Shown one piece after another: positions 16,973 through 25,249 of a DNA stretch of 39,930 bases; position 1 is the stretch's first letter, and every line of letters starts with the position of its first letter. The notes under the pieces are model-generated. The model ran no database searches. It saw only the letters and a program-made list of their open reading frames with translations, and had not been told where the DNA came from. This DNA comes from a bacterium BMS3Abin04 (GTDB lineage Bacteria; Bacteroidota; Ignavibacteria; Ignavibacteriales; Melioribacteraceae): assembly GCA_002898175.1 (NCBI GenBank), contig BDSW01000208.1, positions 1 through 39,930 of the forward strand. The letters are read 5' to 3'. Both the position numbers and the translations under genes were made by a program.

Positions 16973-17892
16973 GTAAAGAACCAAATGAATTATTCGACGA
17001 AATAAGCAGATTATCAACTGAACAAAGAAATCCTAAATCGACTAATATTGATTTAAGTTCAACTGCTGAAATTTTAAAGATTATTAATGATGAAGACAAA
17101 ACTGTTCCCCATGCGGTTGAGAAAGAGCTTCCTTATATCGAAAAAGCTGTAGAATTTATAATTAAAGCGTTAAAAAAAGGGGGCAGACTATTATATTTTG
17201 GGGCTGGAACAAGCGGTCGGTTAGGTGTTGTTGATGCAGCCGAATGCCCTCCAACTTTCGGTACAGATCCGGAAATGGTTCAGGGGTTTATTGCCGGCGG
17301 TCCCCCTGCTATGTTTGTTGCGCAGGAAGGAGCTGAAGACTATGAGGAAAACGGTGCTATAGATGTGGAGAAAGCTAAAGTTACCAATAAAGATGTAGTA
17401 TGCGGAATTGCAGCCAGCAGAAGAACTCCTTATGTAATTGGAGCAATTAAAAAAGCAAAAGAATTAGGAGCGGTAACTCTATTTATAACTTGTACACCCA
17501 GAGAATCGTTTAATGTGGAAAATGTTGATATACCTATATGTCCTTATGTTGGACCTGAAGTTGTAATGGGTTCAACAAGGATGAAAAGCGGTACGGCTCA
17601 AAAGTTAGTGCTAAATATGCTAACAACTACTGCAATGGTAAAACTTGGCAAAACATACGAAAACATGATGATTGACCTTCAAATGACCAATAAAAAATTG
17701 GTTGAACGTTCTAAACGAATTGTTATGACGATTACCGGTGTAACTTACGAAGAAGCTATAAAATATTTAGAACAAGCCGGTTGGCATGTGAAAACAGCGT
17801 TGGTAATGATTCTTGCAAATGTTAACGTTGAAACGGCGAAACAAAGATTAGAACAAGCCGACGGATTTGTAAGGAAGGCAATAAATTTATAG
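16969..17892 (+). CDS. murQ: N-acetylmuramic acid 6-phosphate etherase MurQ
   Basis: A 307-residue SIS-domain enzyme that cleaves the D-lactyl ether of MurNAc 6-phosphate to GlcNAc 6-phosphate in cell-wall recycling. LLYFGAGTSGRLGVVDAAECPPTFG (74-98) is the sugar-phosphate site, with E92 matching the catalytic glutamate in DAAE. EGAED (120-124) supplies the second acidic site, and VMGSTRMKSGTAQK (199-212) is the second family signature. The start overlaps the rsmG stop (ATGA), so expression is probably coupled to a tRNA/rRNA-modification operon, not to other recycling genes. No anmK, nagZ or murNAc kinase is nearby. The next gene is convergent, 19 bp away. Confidence 0.97.
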   Translation: MSKEPNELFDEISRLSTEQRNPKSTNIDLSSTAEILKIINDEDKTVPHAVEKELPYIEKAVEFIIKALKKGGRLLYFGAGTSGRLGVVDAAECPPTFGTDPEMVQGFIAGGPPAMFVAQEGAEDYEENGAIDVEKAKVTNKDVVCGIAASRRTPYVIGAIKKAKELGAVTLFITCTPRESFNVENVDIPICPYVGPEVVMGSTRMKSGTAQKLVLNMLTTTAMVKLGKTYENMMIDLQMTNKKLVERSKRIVMTITGVTYEEAIKYLEQAGWHVKTALVMILANVNVETAKQRLEQADGFVRKAINL

Positions 17893-17911
17893 GGAATACT
17901 TTAATATTTTC

Positions 17912-18502
17912 TTATTTAAATAAATCTAAAATACTGCTTATCGGAATGTGAATCCCACCGAAAGAATTATTAGTACCGGAAGGATAATCATTTCCAAATA
18001 AGTTGTATTTTACTTTGTACATGTATAACATGTATTTTCTCATATTATCTCGAATTTTGTAATTTGGGAATTTTAATACTTTTATTCTCTCAGACATTAT
18101 GTATTCCAAAGATAAAAAATTGTGATTAGCGACTATTAAAGAATCCTTAAATTTAATAGAATCTTGTTTTTTGAGTGAATACACCGCTAATTCCTTTATA
18201 ACATTTTGAAAGTCTTTTGAAAAATAAATAAATTTAGTTTTAATCCTGTTTCGGACTTTGGGGAAATTGCTTTTATAATTTTTGCCCGGTTTTAGTTGAT
18301 TTGGTTTTCTCCTGTTTGCTTTTATCGCTCGTGCTGTATAGGTTTTGAATTTTATAGTAATAAGTTTTTCCGAGGATTTTAATTTGTTGTCAAAGTTAAT
18401 TAAATAGAAGATTAACAATAAGCACGAATGGATAATTAAAGAAATAATAATTGACCTAAAAAGGAAATAATCCTTTTTCACTTTGAAACTGTTCATTTTC
18501 AT
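17912..18502 (-). CDS. Basic membrane-anchored protein, TonB-like N-terminus
   Basis: A 196-residue protein with one N-terminal membrane segment (residues ~15-35, IIISLIIHSCLLLIFYLI) after a short basic cytoplasmic stretch, so it is probably N-in with a periplasmic body. The Ser...His pattern in that helix resembles the energy-coupling helix of TonB proteins. The following region is strongly basic with a proline/lysine/arginine segment (ANRRKPNQLKPGKN, ~62-75). No TonB C-terminal domain is recognisable; the end (GTNNSFGGIHIPISSILDLFK) is unassigned. It could be a degenerate TonB-like protein or an unrelated anchored protein. Two ATG codons two residues apart are possible starts. It converges on murQ. 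Confidence 0.6.
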   Translation of the reverse strand: MKMNSFKVKKDYFLFRSIIISLIIHSCLLLIFYLINFDNKLKSSEKLITIKFKTYTARAIKANRRKPNQLKPGKNYKSNFPKVRNRIKTKFIYFSKDFQNVIKELAVYSLKKQDSIKFKDSLIVANHNFLSLEYIMSERIKVLKFPNYKIRDNMRKYMLYMYKVKYNLFGNDYPSGTNNSFGGIHIPISSILDLFK

Positions 18503-18847
18503 GTTTATACTAAAAAGTGGAGATAATAATTTGAAGAGATCATTTGCTGCTCGCTGTTTTTTAGAAGTTCTCTATCTGCTTAAATAAAAAATGTTGTCGG
18601 ATGTTTTGGTTTAGTATTTAACAATTCTTATCTTCTTTTGTTGCGTTATAAATATTCTATTATTTTTAGAATTTCGTATCAATACTGTTTAACATTTATT
18701 GAGTGAGTTTTAGATTTGTTTTGATTACTTTTTTTTTCTAATCTTTACATAGTAAATTACAACGGAACAAGTGTGTTCATAAGATTAAACGAGCAACGTG
18801 ATCGATTTATTTAGGGCATAGAAACTAATTTATTTGTATTATGACTT
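18503..18847. other. Divergent intergenic region (345 bp)
   Basis: AT-rich spacer between the TonB-like gene (leftward) and the SIR2-like gene (rightward). The one structured element is the palindrome at 18765-18778. No ORF, tRNA or terminator-like hairpin was seen. Confidence 0.5.
18765..18778. promoter_or_regulatory. Palindrome upstream of the SIR2-like/PadR pair
   Basis: GAACA-N4-TGTTC (spacer AGTG) lies 70 bp before the SIR2-like start. It resembles a dimer operator and could be the target of the PadR-type regulator encoded two genes along. The Gram-positive LexA box needs GAAC-N4-GTTC; here those half-sites are six apart, so it is not a standard SOS box. Confidence 0.3.
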
Positions 18848-19969
18848 ATGGCAGAAACCAAACTAAAATTTCTAAATTATTCTCCTAACCGCGATGTGGT
18901 TTTTGTGCTTGGTGCGGGTGCTTCGCACCCTGACGGTGTGCCGCTGCAAAAACATATCCTTCCAATGATTCTTTCCGGCGGTATAAAAGAAATTCAAGAA
19001 TCTGAAATTGGAAAACAAGTTATTGAGTTTATTAAAAGCAACTTTGTATATAATTCGAAAAGGCACCAATATCCTCAGCTCGAGGCTGTTTTTGGTTTCC
19101 TGGACTATTTTATTCAACAAAATGAGAGTTTAAATTCTAAATATCCTAATTTCAAGATTAGAACTATTAAGGAATATTTAATTAAGTTGATTCACTATAT
19201 AGTTAATCTTCAAACGGATAAACCGAGTAAGTATTACCATTTGTTTTGGAAGGGTATTTTAGATAACAATAAAAATGTTTCAATTATAACCCTCAATTAC
19301 GATACATTACTCGAGCAAGCATTCGATTTTCTGTTTAAAAAATACGGTTATATTGATTATTGTTTTCACTTGATGAATTATGACAAAATTAAACCGTTAA
19401 AGAGATTTAACTTTTGGATAAATCCCCGCGAACCTGTGGTAAGAGAGAACGGTTATGATCCATCCGCATTCAAAATAATTAAAGTTCATGGAAGTTTAAA
19501 TTGGAAATATTGTAATTGCTGCAATCAAACTTTACTTACACCTTGGGACAGAAAAATTGATTTGCAAAGGGGAAAATTTTTAGGTTATACATATCCAGAC
19601 AAAGAAGAGTATGAATATCGTTGTCCGTTAGACGGTACCGAGTTTCAAACATTAATAATGCCGCCGTCTTATGTTAAATCATTAAATCAGCCGGTAATAA
19701 CTCAGTTGCTTTCAGAAGCAGCCAGAGAAATTAGAGATGCAAAAAAAATTATCTTTGTCGGTTACTCCGTTTCGGATGCCGATGTACATATTAAAGCATT
19801 GTTTAAAAAACAATTAAATCCCAACAAAGAAATAATTGTTATCAACACAAAAATATCGGATGCATTGAAGAATAAATATTATGCTTTAAGCGACAAAATT
19901 GAATTCAAAAATTTATCATTTGAAGAAATGGTAACTAATCCAAAAATCATGACTGATCTTTTAACTTAA
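18848..19969 (+). CDS. SIR2-like domain protein with cysteine cluster
   Basis: A 373-residue single-domain SIR2-like protein. The NAD-binding glycine motif is VLGAGASHPDG (20-30). TLNYD (148-152) corresponds to the Asn/Asp pair of sirtuins, and KVHGSLNW (212-219) carries the candidate catalytic His214. Four cysteines (C222, C224, C225 and C259) flank a loop as in a zinc site, although CxCC...C is not the usual two-CxxC pattern. IIFVGYSVSDADVHI (301-315) is the late Rossmann motif of SIR2-like families. Members act either as NAD hydrolases in antiphage defence or as deacylases. With no TIR, STAND or nuclease partner in view, the role is undecided. A PadR-type regulator follows after 14 bp and may control it. 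Confidence 0.85.
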   Translation: MAETKLKFLNYSPNRDVVFVLGAGASHPDGVPLQKHILPMILSGGIKEIQESEIGKQVIEFIKSNFVYNSKRHQYPQLEAVFGFLDYFIQQNESLNSKYPNFKIRTIKEYLIKLIHYIVNLQTDKPSKYYHLFWKGILDNNKNVSIITLNYDTLLEQAFDFLFKKYGYIDYCFHLMNYDKIKPLKRFNFWINPREPVVRENGYDPSAFKIIKVHGSLNWKYCNCCNQTLLTPWDRKIDLQRGKFLGYTYPDKEEYEYRCPLDGTEFQTLIMPPSYVKSLNQPVITQLLSEAAREIRDAKKIIFVGYSVSDADVHIKALFKKQLNPNKEIIVINTKISDALKNKYYALSDKIEFKNLSFEEMVTNPKIMTDLLT

Positions 19970-19983
19970 ATTGGGCTGGAATT

Positions 19984-20568
19984 ATGATTTCGAAACTTTC
20001 AACATTAATATTGGGGACGTTAGCGGAAAATAAAAAGAATCCGTATGAAATCACAAAAATGCTGGAAGCTCTTGAACTCAGAAGATGGTTTTCTATAGCC
20101 GATTCAACGGTATATGCCACGGTAAATTCTCTTAAGAAAAAAGGTTTAATAACCGGCGAAAAGATAAGAGAAGGTAACTTTCCGGTAAAGACGGTTTATT
20201 CTATAACTGCAGAAGGTGAATTTGAGTTACATCAGTCAATCTCAAACTATTTTGAAAAAAGTGATTCCACTACATCAGAGTTTGATATTGCTATCTTATT
20301 TATGCATAATTTGGGCAAGGAAGAATTGTTGAAAATTTTAAAATCGAAACTTGAACTGCTTGAAGTATCGAGCTACATGATTAAAAAAAGATTAGTGAAT
20401 CTTGAAAATAAAAGAGATAAACAGGTTACCGGAATAATTTTACTTAAGCACAGAATGTATTTTATTGAAGCGGAATCTAAAACGATTAAAGAATTAGTAA
20501 AACATGTTAACTTGGGAGAAAACCTTTCACCAAAACATCCGCTTGACTTAAGAATAAATAAAATATAA
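19984..20568 (+). CDS. PadR-family transcriptional regulator
   Basis: A 194-residue PadR-type repressor. The N-terminal winged helix is clear: LILGTLAENKKNPYEITKMLE (8-28), SIADSTVYATVNSLKKKGLI and the wing VKTVYSITAEGEFEL. The C-terminal half (~95-175) is the helical dimerisation domain usual for the longer PadR subgroup. The gene starts 14 bp after the SIR2-like stop, with GGGCTGG eight-odd bases upstream as a weak ribosome-binding site. Autoregulation through the palindrome at 18765-18778 is plausible but unproven. The ligand is unknown. Confidence 0.92.
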   Translation: MISKLSTLILGTLAENKKNPYEITKMLEALELRRWFSIADSTVYATVNSLKKKGLITGEKIREGNFPVKTVYSITAEGEFELHQSISNYFEKSDSTTSEFDIAILFMHNLGKEELLKILKSKLELLEVSSYMIKKRLVNLENKRDKQVTGIILLKHRMYFIEAESKTIKELVKHVNLGENLSPKHPLDLRINKI

Positions 20569-20759
20569 AAATCAAATATTAAAAAGATTCTGAATTCTGA
20601 TTTCCGGATTGATTTTAAATATTACATAACTTTAATACTTTAGATAAAAACAAATTTCCTAAATTTATTTACATAATAAACTTGTGTATGATAAACCATT
20701 ATATTTACCTGTTTGAAATATTAATTTGAAAATTAAATTTTATGGAATTGGAGGTAAGA

Positions 20760-21143
20760 ATGAATCTTAAAACAATTTATTTCATATTATTTTTAGGACT
20801 TTTTACTTTTGTATTTGGGCAAGTCAAAACTCCGCTGCCGCCGCAACCAAATGATGATAATTCAGCTGTTTTATTAAACATTGATGCAGTCGCTCAAATT
20901 CCCAATAATAATTTTGAGTTACCTACGGGTATTATTAAAAAATTATCCAAGCTTAATAATCTAAGCCGATTTTCTATTCAAGACGAAGATATAAGAAGAA
21001 GACTGAACGTTCGTATCCATTTCACAAATATGCACAGCTTCTTAAATTGGTACGAAAGCAAAGAAGCACAAACTTTGCTTAGAGAAATTAAGCAGACGTT
21101 TAAGAACAATTTTAAACTAAATTTTATTTATACTAAGATGTAA
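20760..21143 (+). CDS. Small secreted protein, unknown function
   Basis: A protein of 127 residues from the ATG at 20760, chosen because GGAGG (20750-20754) lies five bases upstream; an in-frame ATG at 20742 would place that signal inside the coding region. Residues 1-20 form a signal peptide (MNLKTIYFILFLGLFTFVFG) followed by Gln. The mature part begins with a proline-rich linker (TPLPPQPNDD) and then ~90 residues with alternating hydrophobic and charged positions ending in a basic tail. No family is recognised. It precedes a stretch of degraded small genes, and its neighbours suggest a formerly larger group of exported proteins. Confidence 0.75.
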   Translation: MNLKTIYFILFLGLFTFVFGQVKTPLPPQPNDDNSAVLLNIDAVAQIPNNNFELPTGIIKKLSKLNNLSRFSIQDEDIRRRLNVRIHFTNMHSFLNWYESKEAQTLLREIKQTFKNNFKLNFIYTKM

Positions 21144-21157
21144 ATACAAGGGCTGGA

Positions 21158-21561
21158 ATAAAAATTTAAACAAGATTTTTGTTGGCCGCTGCATCGGTTG
21201 TTGTATTTTTTCTGCTAACTATAACTTGTTCAACACCAGCGGAAGATAGATATGTTCATGGGTTGTGGGCTTCGGCTGATTCGTTAAAAGTGATATCTAA
21301 TGCAAATAAAGAAGTGAATTTTTCTTGTTTGTTAAAAGAGGGAACTCCCTGTGAGGAATTTGAAAGAGTTGAAACCAAAGTTGCTAACCAAAATGTTTCA
21401 GTACGGTTTTATTCTAAAGTAAGAAAATCTTCTATTAATTTAGAAGTTCTTACAAGTATAAAGTCCCATTCAATATTAAGTTAAATCCGGGCAAAAAGTA
21501 TACCTTTCACTTTTGGAAATTGGAAGGGGCTTCATTTAATACGGCAATAAATGTCAATTGA
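21158..21561 (+). pseudogene. Decayed small lipoprotein gene
   Basis: The frame from TTG 21179 encodes a lipoprotein signal sequence (VVVFFLLTITC, cysteine followed by STPAEDRY), then a beta-rich domain, and stops at 21484. From about 21455 the neighbouring frame continues convincingly (VPFNIKLNPGKKYTFHFWKLEGASFNTAINVN) to a stop at 21559-21561, consistent with loss of one base near 21455-21462. Upstream, the in-frame sequence ATA-AAA-ATT-TAA-ACA-AGA (from 21158), sitting after GGGCTGG where a start would be expected, suggests a lost ATG and a nonsense change. Either this is a pseudogene or the end carries a sequencing error and translation begins at TTG 21179. Confidence 0.65.
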
Positions 21562-21677
21562 AAGTTGGAGCAACAACTAAATTATTTCTTTATGCATACG
21601 CTTTAATCAACTAACTGCTGTTTACTTAATTATTTTTATTTAAATTTACAAAGTTCATCAAATACTTAAAAGCCGGC

Positions 21678-21950
21678 ATGGGTGATGAAATGAGAAATGG
21701 ATTGGGTGGAATTCCGTGTGAAGTAGTTGATCCCGAAAGCGGTTTGTCAATAAGTAAACTTGAATTTGTTGACGGAATTAAATATAATACAATCGCAGAA
21801 AAATTGCTGGTTTTTATGAATCTTACTACAAGCGTTAAAGTCTATAGTTTAGTTTATAACTTTTTCGGTTATGGCTAAATTGAAGATTTAATAAGAGAAG
21901 CGCTTCAAAAAGAATTTCCATATTTAACTATAGTCTTTGTAAATGCATAA
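21678..21950 (+). pseudogene. Nonsense-interrupted small ORF
   Basis: ATG 21678 opens a 66-codon frame (MGDEMRNGLGGIPCEVVDPES...) ending at TAA 21876-21878. The same frame continues as IEDLIREALQKEFPYLTIVFVNA to TAA 21948-21950, which has ordinary protein-like composition. A single sense-to-stop change would explain this. No family is recognised, and no clear Shine-Dalgarno precedes the ATG. An intact 66-residue peptide is the alternative. Confidence 0.4.
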
Positions 21951-21971
21951 ATCTAAAAAAAATAAACTATA

Positions 21972-22904
21972 ATGATAGCAACCGGAACACTTTCTGAACT
22001 TATTCAAAAATATTTAGGATTTTCACCGTATGCGCAATCCAATATTTTACTTTCATTAATTACTATAATTATTCTGTGGTTTTCACAAAGATTAGTTATC
22101 CGGTTAATTATATCGAGAATAGAAGATCCCCCGGTAAAGTACCAATGGCAAAAGATTATTAAATATATTGCTGTATTACTGGGAATAATTTTTATAGTAA
22201 GAATATGGTTCGGCGCTTTCAGTTCGCTAGGCACTTACTTGGGATTAGTTTCGGCGGGATTAGCAATAGCATTCAAAGATTTGCTTATCAATATGGTTGG
22301 TTGGTCATTTATACTTACACGTCAGCCATTTAAACTTGGAGACCGCATTCAGATTAACGATATAATAGGAGATGTAATTGATATAAGACTTTTTCAGTTT
22401 TCCGTAATTGAGATTGGTAATTGGGTAGATGCAGACCAAAGTACCGGTAGAATAATTCACATTCCAAACGGTATTGTATTTAACACTCCGCAGGCAAACT
22501 ATACTGCCGGGTTTGAATATATTTGGCACGAAATACCTGTTCAGATTACTTTCGAAAGCGATTGGAAAAAAGCAAAAGAAATTCTAACCGTTATAATTGA
22601 AAAGTATGCGCAAGAGTTTACAGGGAAGGCAGATAAAGAAGTAAAAAAAGCAGCAAAAAAATATTTTATTTATTACAAAAATCTTACTCCAATTGTTTAC
22701 ACAACAGTGAAAGACAGCGGGATAATGTTAACGTTAAGATTTATCTGTCATGCCAGAAAAAGACGTTCGGTTGAACAAATAGTTTGGGAAGATATTCTTA
22801 CCCGATTCGCCGAGTTTGACAATATTGATCTTGCATACCCGACACAAAGATTTTATAACAATCTAACCGAAGGTAAAGCCGGAACAAAACCTGCATCGAC
22901 GTAA
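21972..22904 (+). CDS. Small-conductance mechanosensitive channel (MscS family)
   Basis: A 310-residue inner-membrane channel that opens under membrane tension and releases osmolytes on hypo-osmotic shock. There are three membrane segments (about 22-40, 62-80 and 85-112). The pore-lining third segment (YLGLVSAGLAIAFKDLLINMVGWSFI) keeps the small-residue packing of MscS TM3 but with fewer glycines than E. coli MscS. RQPFKLGDRIQI (117-128) is the strongly conserved start of the beta domain, and IHIPNG the usual follow-on. The cytoplasmic vestibule ends in a proline-free tail. It follows a degraded region and is not obviously in an operon. Confidence 0.93.
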   Translation: MIATGTLSELIQKYLGFSPYAQSNILLSLITIIILWFSQRLVIRLIISRIEDPPVKYQWQKIIKYIAVLLGIIFIVRIWFGAFSSLGTYLGLVSAGLAIAFKDLLINMVGWSFILTRQPFKLGDRIQINDIIGDVIDIRLFQFSVIEIGNWVDADQSTGRIIHIPNGIVFNTPQANYTAGFEYIWHEIPVQITFESDWKKAKEILTVIIEKYAQEFTGKADKEVKKAAKKYFIYYKNLTPIVYTTVKDSGIMLTLRFICHARKRRSVEQIVWEDILTRFAEFDNIDLAYPTQRFYNNLTEGKAGTKPAST

Positions 22905-22987
22905 ATACTAATATAATCAAAATAGAATACCGTCTTTTTATTTTGTAATTTAAGTAGTATACTTTTCATAATTTTCTTGAGGATGTC

Positions 22988-23491
22988 ATGAAACATTCGG
23001 TTTTGGAAAAACAAAATAATTCAAAGCTATGTTTTGTTTGCGGAATTAATAATGAATTCGGACTAAAAGCATCATTCTATGAAGTGGAAAATAATGAACT
23101 AGTAGCTCTTTTTTCTCCGAGTAAATTTCATCAGGGTTACCCGGGAAGGCTGCACGGAGGGATTGCCTCTACTGTTCTGGATGAAACTATTGGAAGAACG
23201 ATACTAATCAAAGATAAAAACATATGGGGTGTTACTTTAGAATTGAATTTAAAATTCAGGAAACCAATTCCGTTAAATGAAACAGTTAGAGTAGTAGCAA
23301 GGTTAACTCAGGAAGGCTCGCGTACATTTGAAGGAACGGGTGAAATAGTTTTGGAAAACGGAGAAAAAGCCGTTACTGCGCATGGCAAATATTTTAAACT
23401 TCCGCTAGATAAAATAACGGATAAAGAATTTAAAGAAGATGAATGGTTTAATATTAAAAGCAAAAGCGATCCAAGGGAGATAAATATTTAA
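22988..23491 (+). CDS. Hotdog-fold thioesterase (PaaI/4HBT type)
   Basis: A 167-residue hotdog-fold protein. LCFVCGINNEFGLKASF (14-30) is the CxxCG...NxxGL opening common to this PaaI-like subgroup. LHGGIASTVLDETIG (55-69) carries the HGG motif and acidic residue of the active-site helix, and the beta-sheet strands follow (VTLELNLKFRKPIPL, GEIVLENGEKAVTAHG). It probably hydrolyses an acyl-CoA; the substrate is unknown. The ATG has a good ribosome-binding site (GAGG at about 22979). It stands alone between the channel gene and the small membrane peptide. Confidence 0.92.
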   Translation: MKHSVLEKQNNSKLCFVCGINNEFGLKASFYEVENNELVALFSPSKFHQGYPGRLHGGIASTVLDETIGRTILIKDKNIWGVTLELNLKFRKPIPLNETVRVVARLTQEGSRTFEGTGEIVLENGEKAVTAHGKYFKLPLDKITDKEFKEDEWFNIKSKSDPREINI

Positions 23492-23873
23492 TTTTATCTT
23501 ATTTAAAGTACTTATACTCATCTAATAATCTTAATCGTGCTCTTGTTCTTAATCATAATCCAGTTTCTTTCTTCTTCAAATGTAAAGACATTCAAAATTT
23601 TAATTACTTGGAGATTTTATGTCCTAATATTTTTTAAATTAAAAGTAAATAATATTTAAGTTAAAAGTGTAATTAAAACTGAAAGCTTGTTCTTAAATTT
23701 ACATTGTGAATTCATAAAATTGTAAGGTGATTTTACTTAAATTCTTATTTATTTTCATATTATGAAATTAAGTACAAGTTAATAAATATAAAACATGAAT
23801 AAATCGGACAAAATTATATTAAAACACTATTATATAGTGTTAAGTAGTCATTGATAAAAATAGGAGTAAATTT
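23492..23873. other. Intergenic region before the 47-residue peptide (382 bp)
   Basis: Very AT-rich. The only structured element is the palindrome at 23823-23841. No tRNA, terminator or decayed gene was recognised. Confidence 0.45.
23823..23841. promoter_or_regulatory. Perfect 8-bp-arm palindrome before small peptide gene
   Basis: AACACTAT-TAT-ATAGTGTT, 33 bp upstream of the ATG at 23874. It could be a dimer operator overlapping the promoter or a short hairpin in the leader RNA. The stem is AT-rich and not followed by a T-run, so it is not an intrinsic terminator. Confidence 0.45.
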
Positions 23874-24017
23874 ATGTTTAATCTAATGTCACTGGGAGGA
23901 ATACTTGGTCTCATTATTTGGCTTATTGTTATAATTTATATTATCACCTTAGCAATAAGATTAGTAAAAGGAATTGAAAGGATTGCAGATATTTTAGAGA
24001 GAAATAAATCTGGATAA
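23874..24017 (+). CDS. 47-residue single-helix membrane peptide
   Basis: ATG 23874 is preceded by AGGAG (23862-23866) at seven bases. The peptide begins MFNLMSLGGILGLIIWL and continues with a hydrophobic helix to about residue 28, then an amphipathic basic helix (RLVKGIERIADILERNKSG). Ribosome-binding site, length of helix and clean stop (24015-24017) all argue for a real gene despite its size. The architecture, one transmembrane helix plus a charged amphipathic tail, is common among small regulatory membrane peptides. No function can be assigned. It has its own palindrome upstream and stands alone, convergent with acuC. Confidence 0.7.
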   Translation: MFNLMSLGGILGLIIWLIVIIYIITLAIRLVKGIERIADILERNKSG

Positions 24018-24115
24018 ATATTCCTTTATTGCTGGTTTTGAATTGCAATGCAACTTTGATCAATTTGTATTTATCGCAAAATAAATTGGAAACTCCGGGT
24101 AGGAAAAGATGATTT

Positions 24116-25249
24116 TCAAAGCCAGTCTGCAGCAACATAATCCAGTAACCTCTGGATTAATTCTTTGTTGTGTCTATCTATTTCGGGTTTGCGCGGTATC
24201 GGGTCGTATGCCGGAATTTTATCGTGCAGATATTTCGGCATAGGTTTTCCCAATTTTTCTTGCCAGCGTTTGCGCCATTTTTCCGGGAGCTTATCGGGTA
24301 GATCAATGTTGTGGAGTAATAAAAATAGTAAAGTCCATATTCTTGAAGTAGCCGTAATAGAATAACCACCGCCAAGTGTAAAAAGAGCTCTACCTTTGCA
24401 ATTGTTGTCTATAATTTCAAAGATCTTTTTATAAAGCTTCTCAAAGTCATGAGTAGTAAGCATTAAATCAGCAAGAGGATCGGAAAAGTGTGGATCGGCA
24501 CCGGCTTGAATAACCAGAGCATCCGGACGAAACCACTCTAATGCAGGTACAACCACGCCTTCAAGAACTTCTAAGTAAGAATCTCCTTCCGTGAAGGGTT
24601 CTAAAGGTAAATTTAATTTTAATGAACGTCCCATTCCTCTCCCTAATTCGTGCAGCCATCCTGTTCCTGGGAAAAGATATTCACCGGATTCATGCATTGA
24701 AATTGTCATTACATTTTCATCGGAATAAAACATTTCTTGTACTCCATCACCATGATGGACGTCCACATCAAGATAAGCAACATGCCAGCCTTGATCAGTC
24801 ATATACTTAATAGCTAAAGCAAGATCATTGTACGTACAAAAACCCGCCGCAAGACTTTTATGTGCATGATGAAAACCTCCACCGAATTGAAGTACTTTGT
24901 GAGTTTTGTTTTCAACCAGAAGTTTTGCACCTAAAAGCGTTCCTCCAACTTGATAACGAGCTCCTTCGGTCATACCAAGTACAATAGGGTTATCCTGTGT
25001 TCCGAAACCATATGCTTCTGCTTCTGCTCTTTTTTCTCCTTTGCTTAGAGCCTCAACCACTTCAATATAATTTTTTGAGTGTATTACTTCCAAATCTTCG
25101 GGGGTTACAGGTTCGGGCTGAATAATATCGGTTTGAATACCAAGCTCTTTTAACAGGTCAAAAACCATTTCCACTCGTAATGGACTGAACGGATGTTCCG
25201 CTCCCAGATCGTATTCACCATATTTTGGATGGTATATTACTTTACACAT
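24116..25249 (-). CDS. acuC: AcuC-type deacylase (histone-deacetylase superfamily)
   Basis: A 377-residue zinc-dependent deacylase from the ATG at 25249; a TTG at 25267 would add six residues. Numbered from the ATG, the His pair of GGGFHHAH (127-128), the zinc ligands in LDVDVHHGDGV (D163, H165), D252 in QAGADPH and GGGYS near the end are the complete class-I-like HDAC active site. In Bacillus subtilis AcuC removes the acetyl group that AcuA puts on acetyl-CoA synthetase. Here the gene sits in a cluster with acs and a candidate acetyltransferase, so the same substrate is likely. The ATG lies inside the end of the acuB-like gene (13-base overlap), pointing to translational coupling. It has no sirtuin features. 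Confidence 0.93.
   Translation of the reverse strand: MCKVIYHPKYGEYDLGAEHPFSPLRVEMVFDLLKELGIQTDIIQPEPVTPEDLEVIHSKNYIEVVEALSKGEKRAEAEAYGFGTQDNPIVLGMTEGARYQVGGTLLGAKLLVENKTHKVLQFGGGFHHAHKSLAAGFCTYNDLALAIKYMTDQGWHVAYLDVDVHHGDGVQEMFYSDENVMTISMHESGEYLFPGTGWLHELGRGMGRSLKLNLPLEPFTEGDSYLEVLEGVVVPALEWFRPDALVIQAGADPHFSDPLADLMLTTHDFEKLYKKIFEIIDNNCKGRALFTLGGGYSITATSRIWTLLFLLLHNIDLPDKLPEKWRKRWQEKLGKPMPKYLHDKIPAYDPIPRKPEIDRHNKELIQRLLDYVAADWL

Noticed and set aside
18848-19969. SIR2-like protein as the deacetylase of Acs
   Set aside because: An AcuC-type enzyme sits in the acs cluster itself, and the SIR2-like gene is unlinked and has an atypical cysteine pattern.
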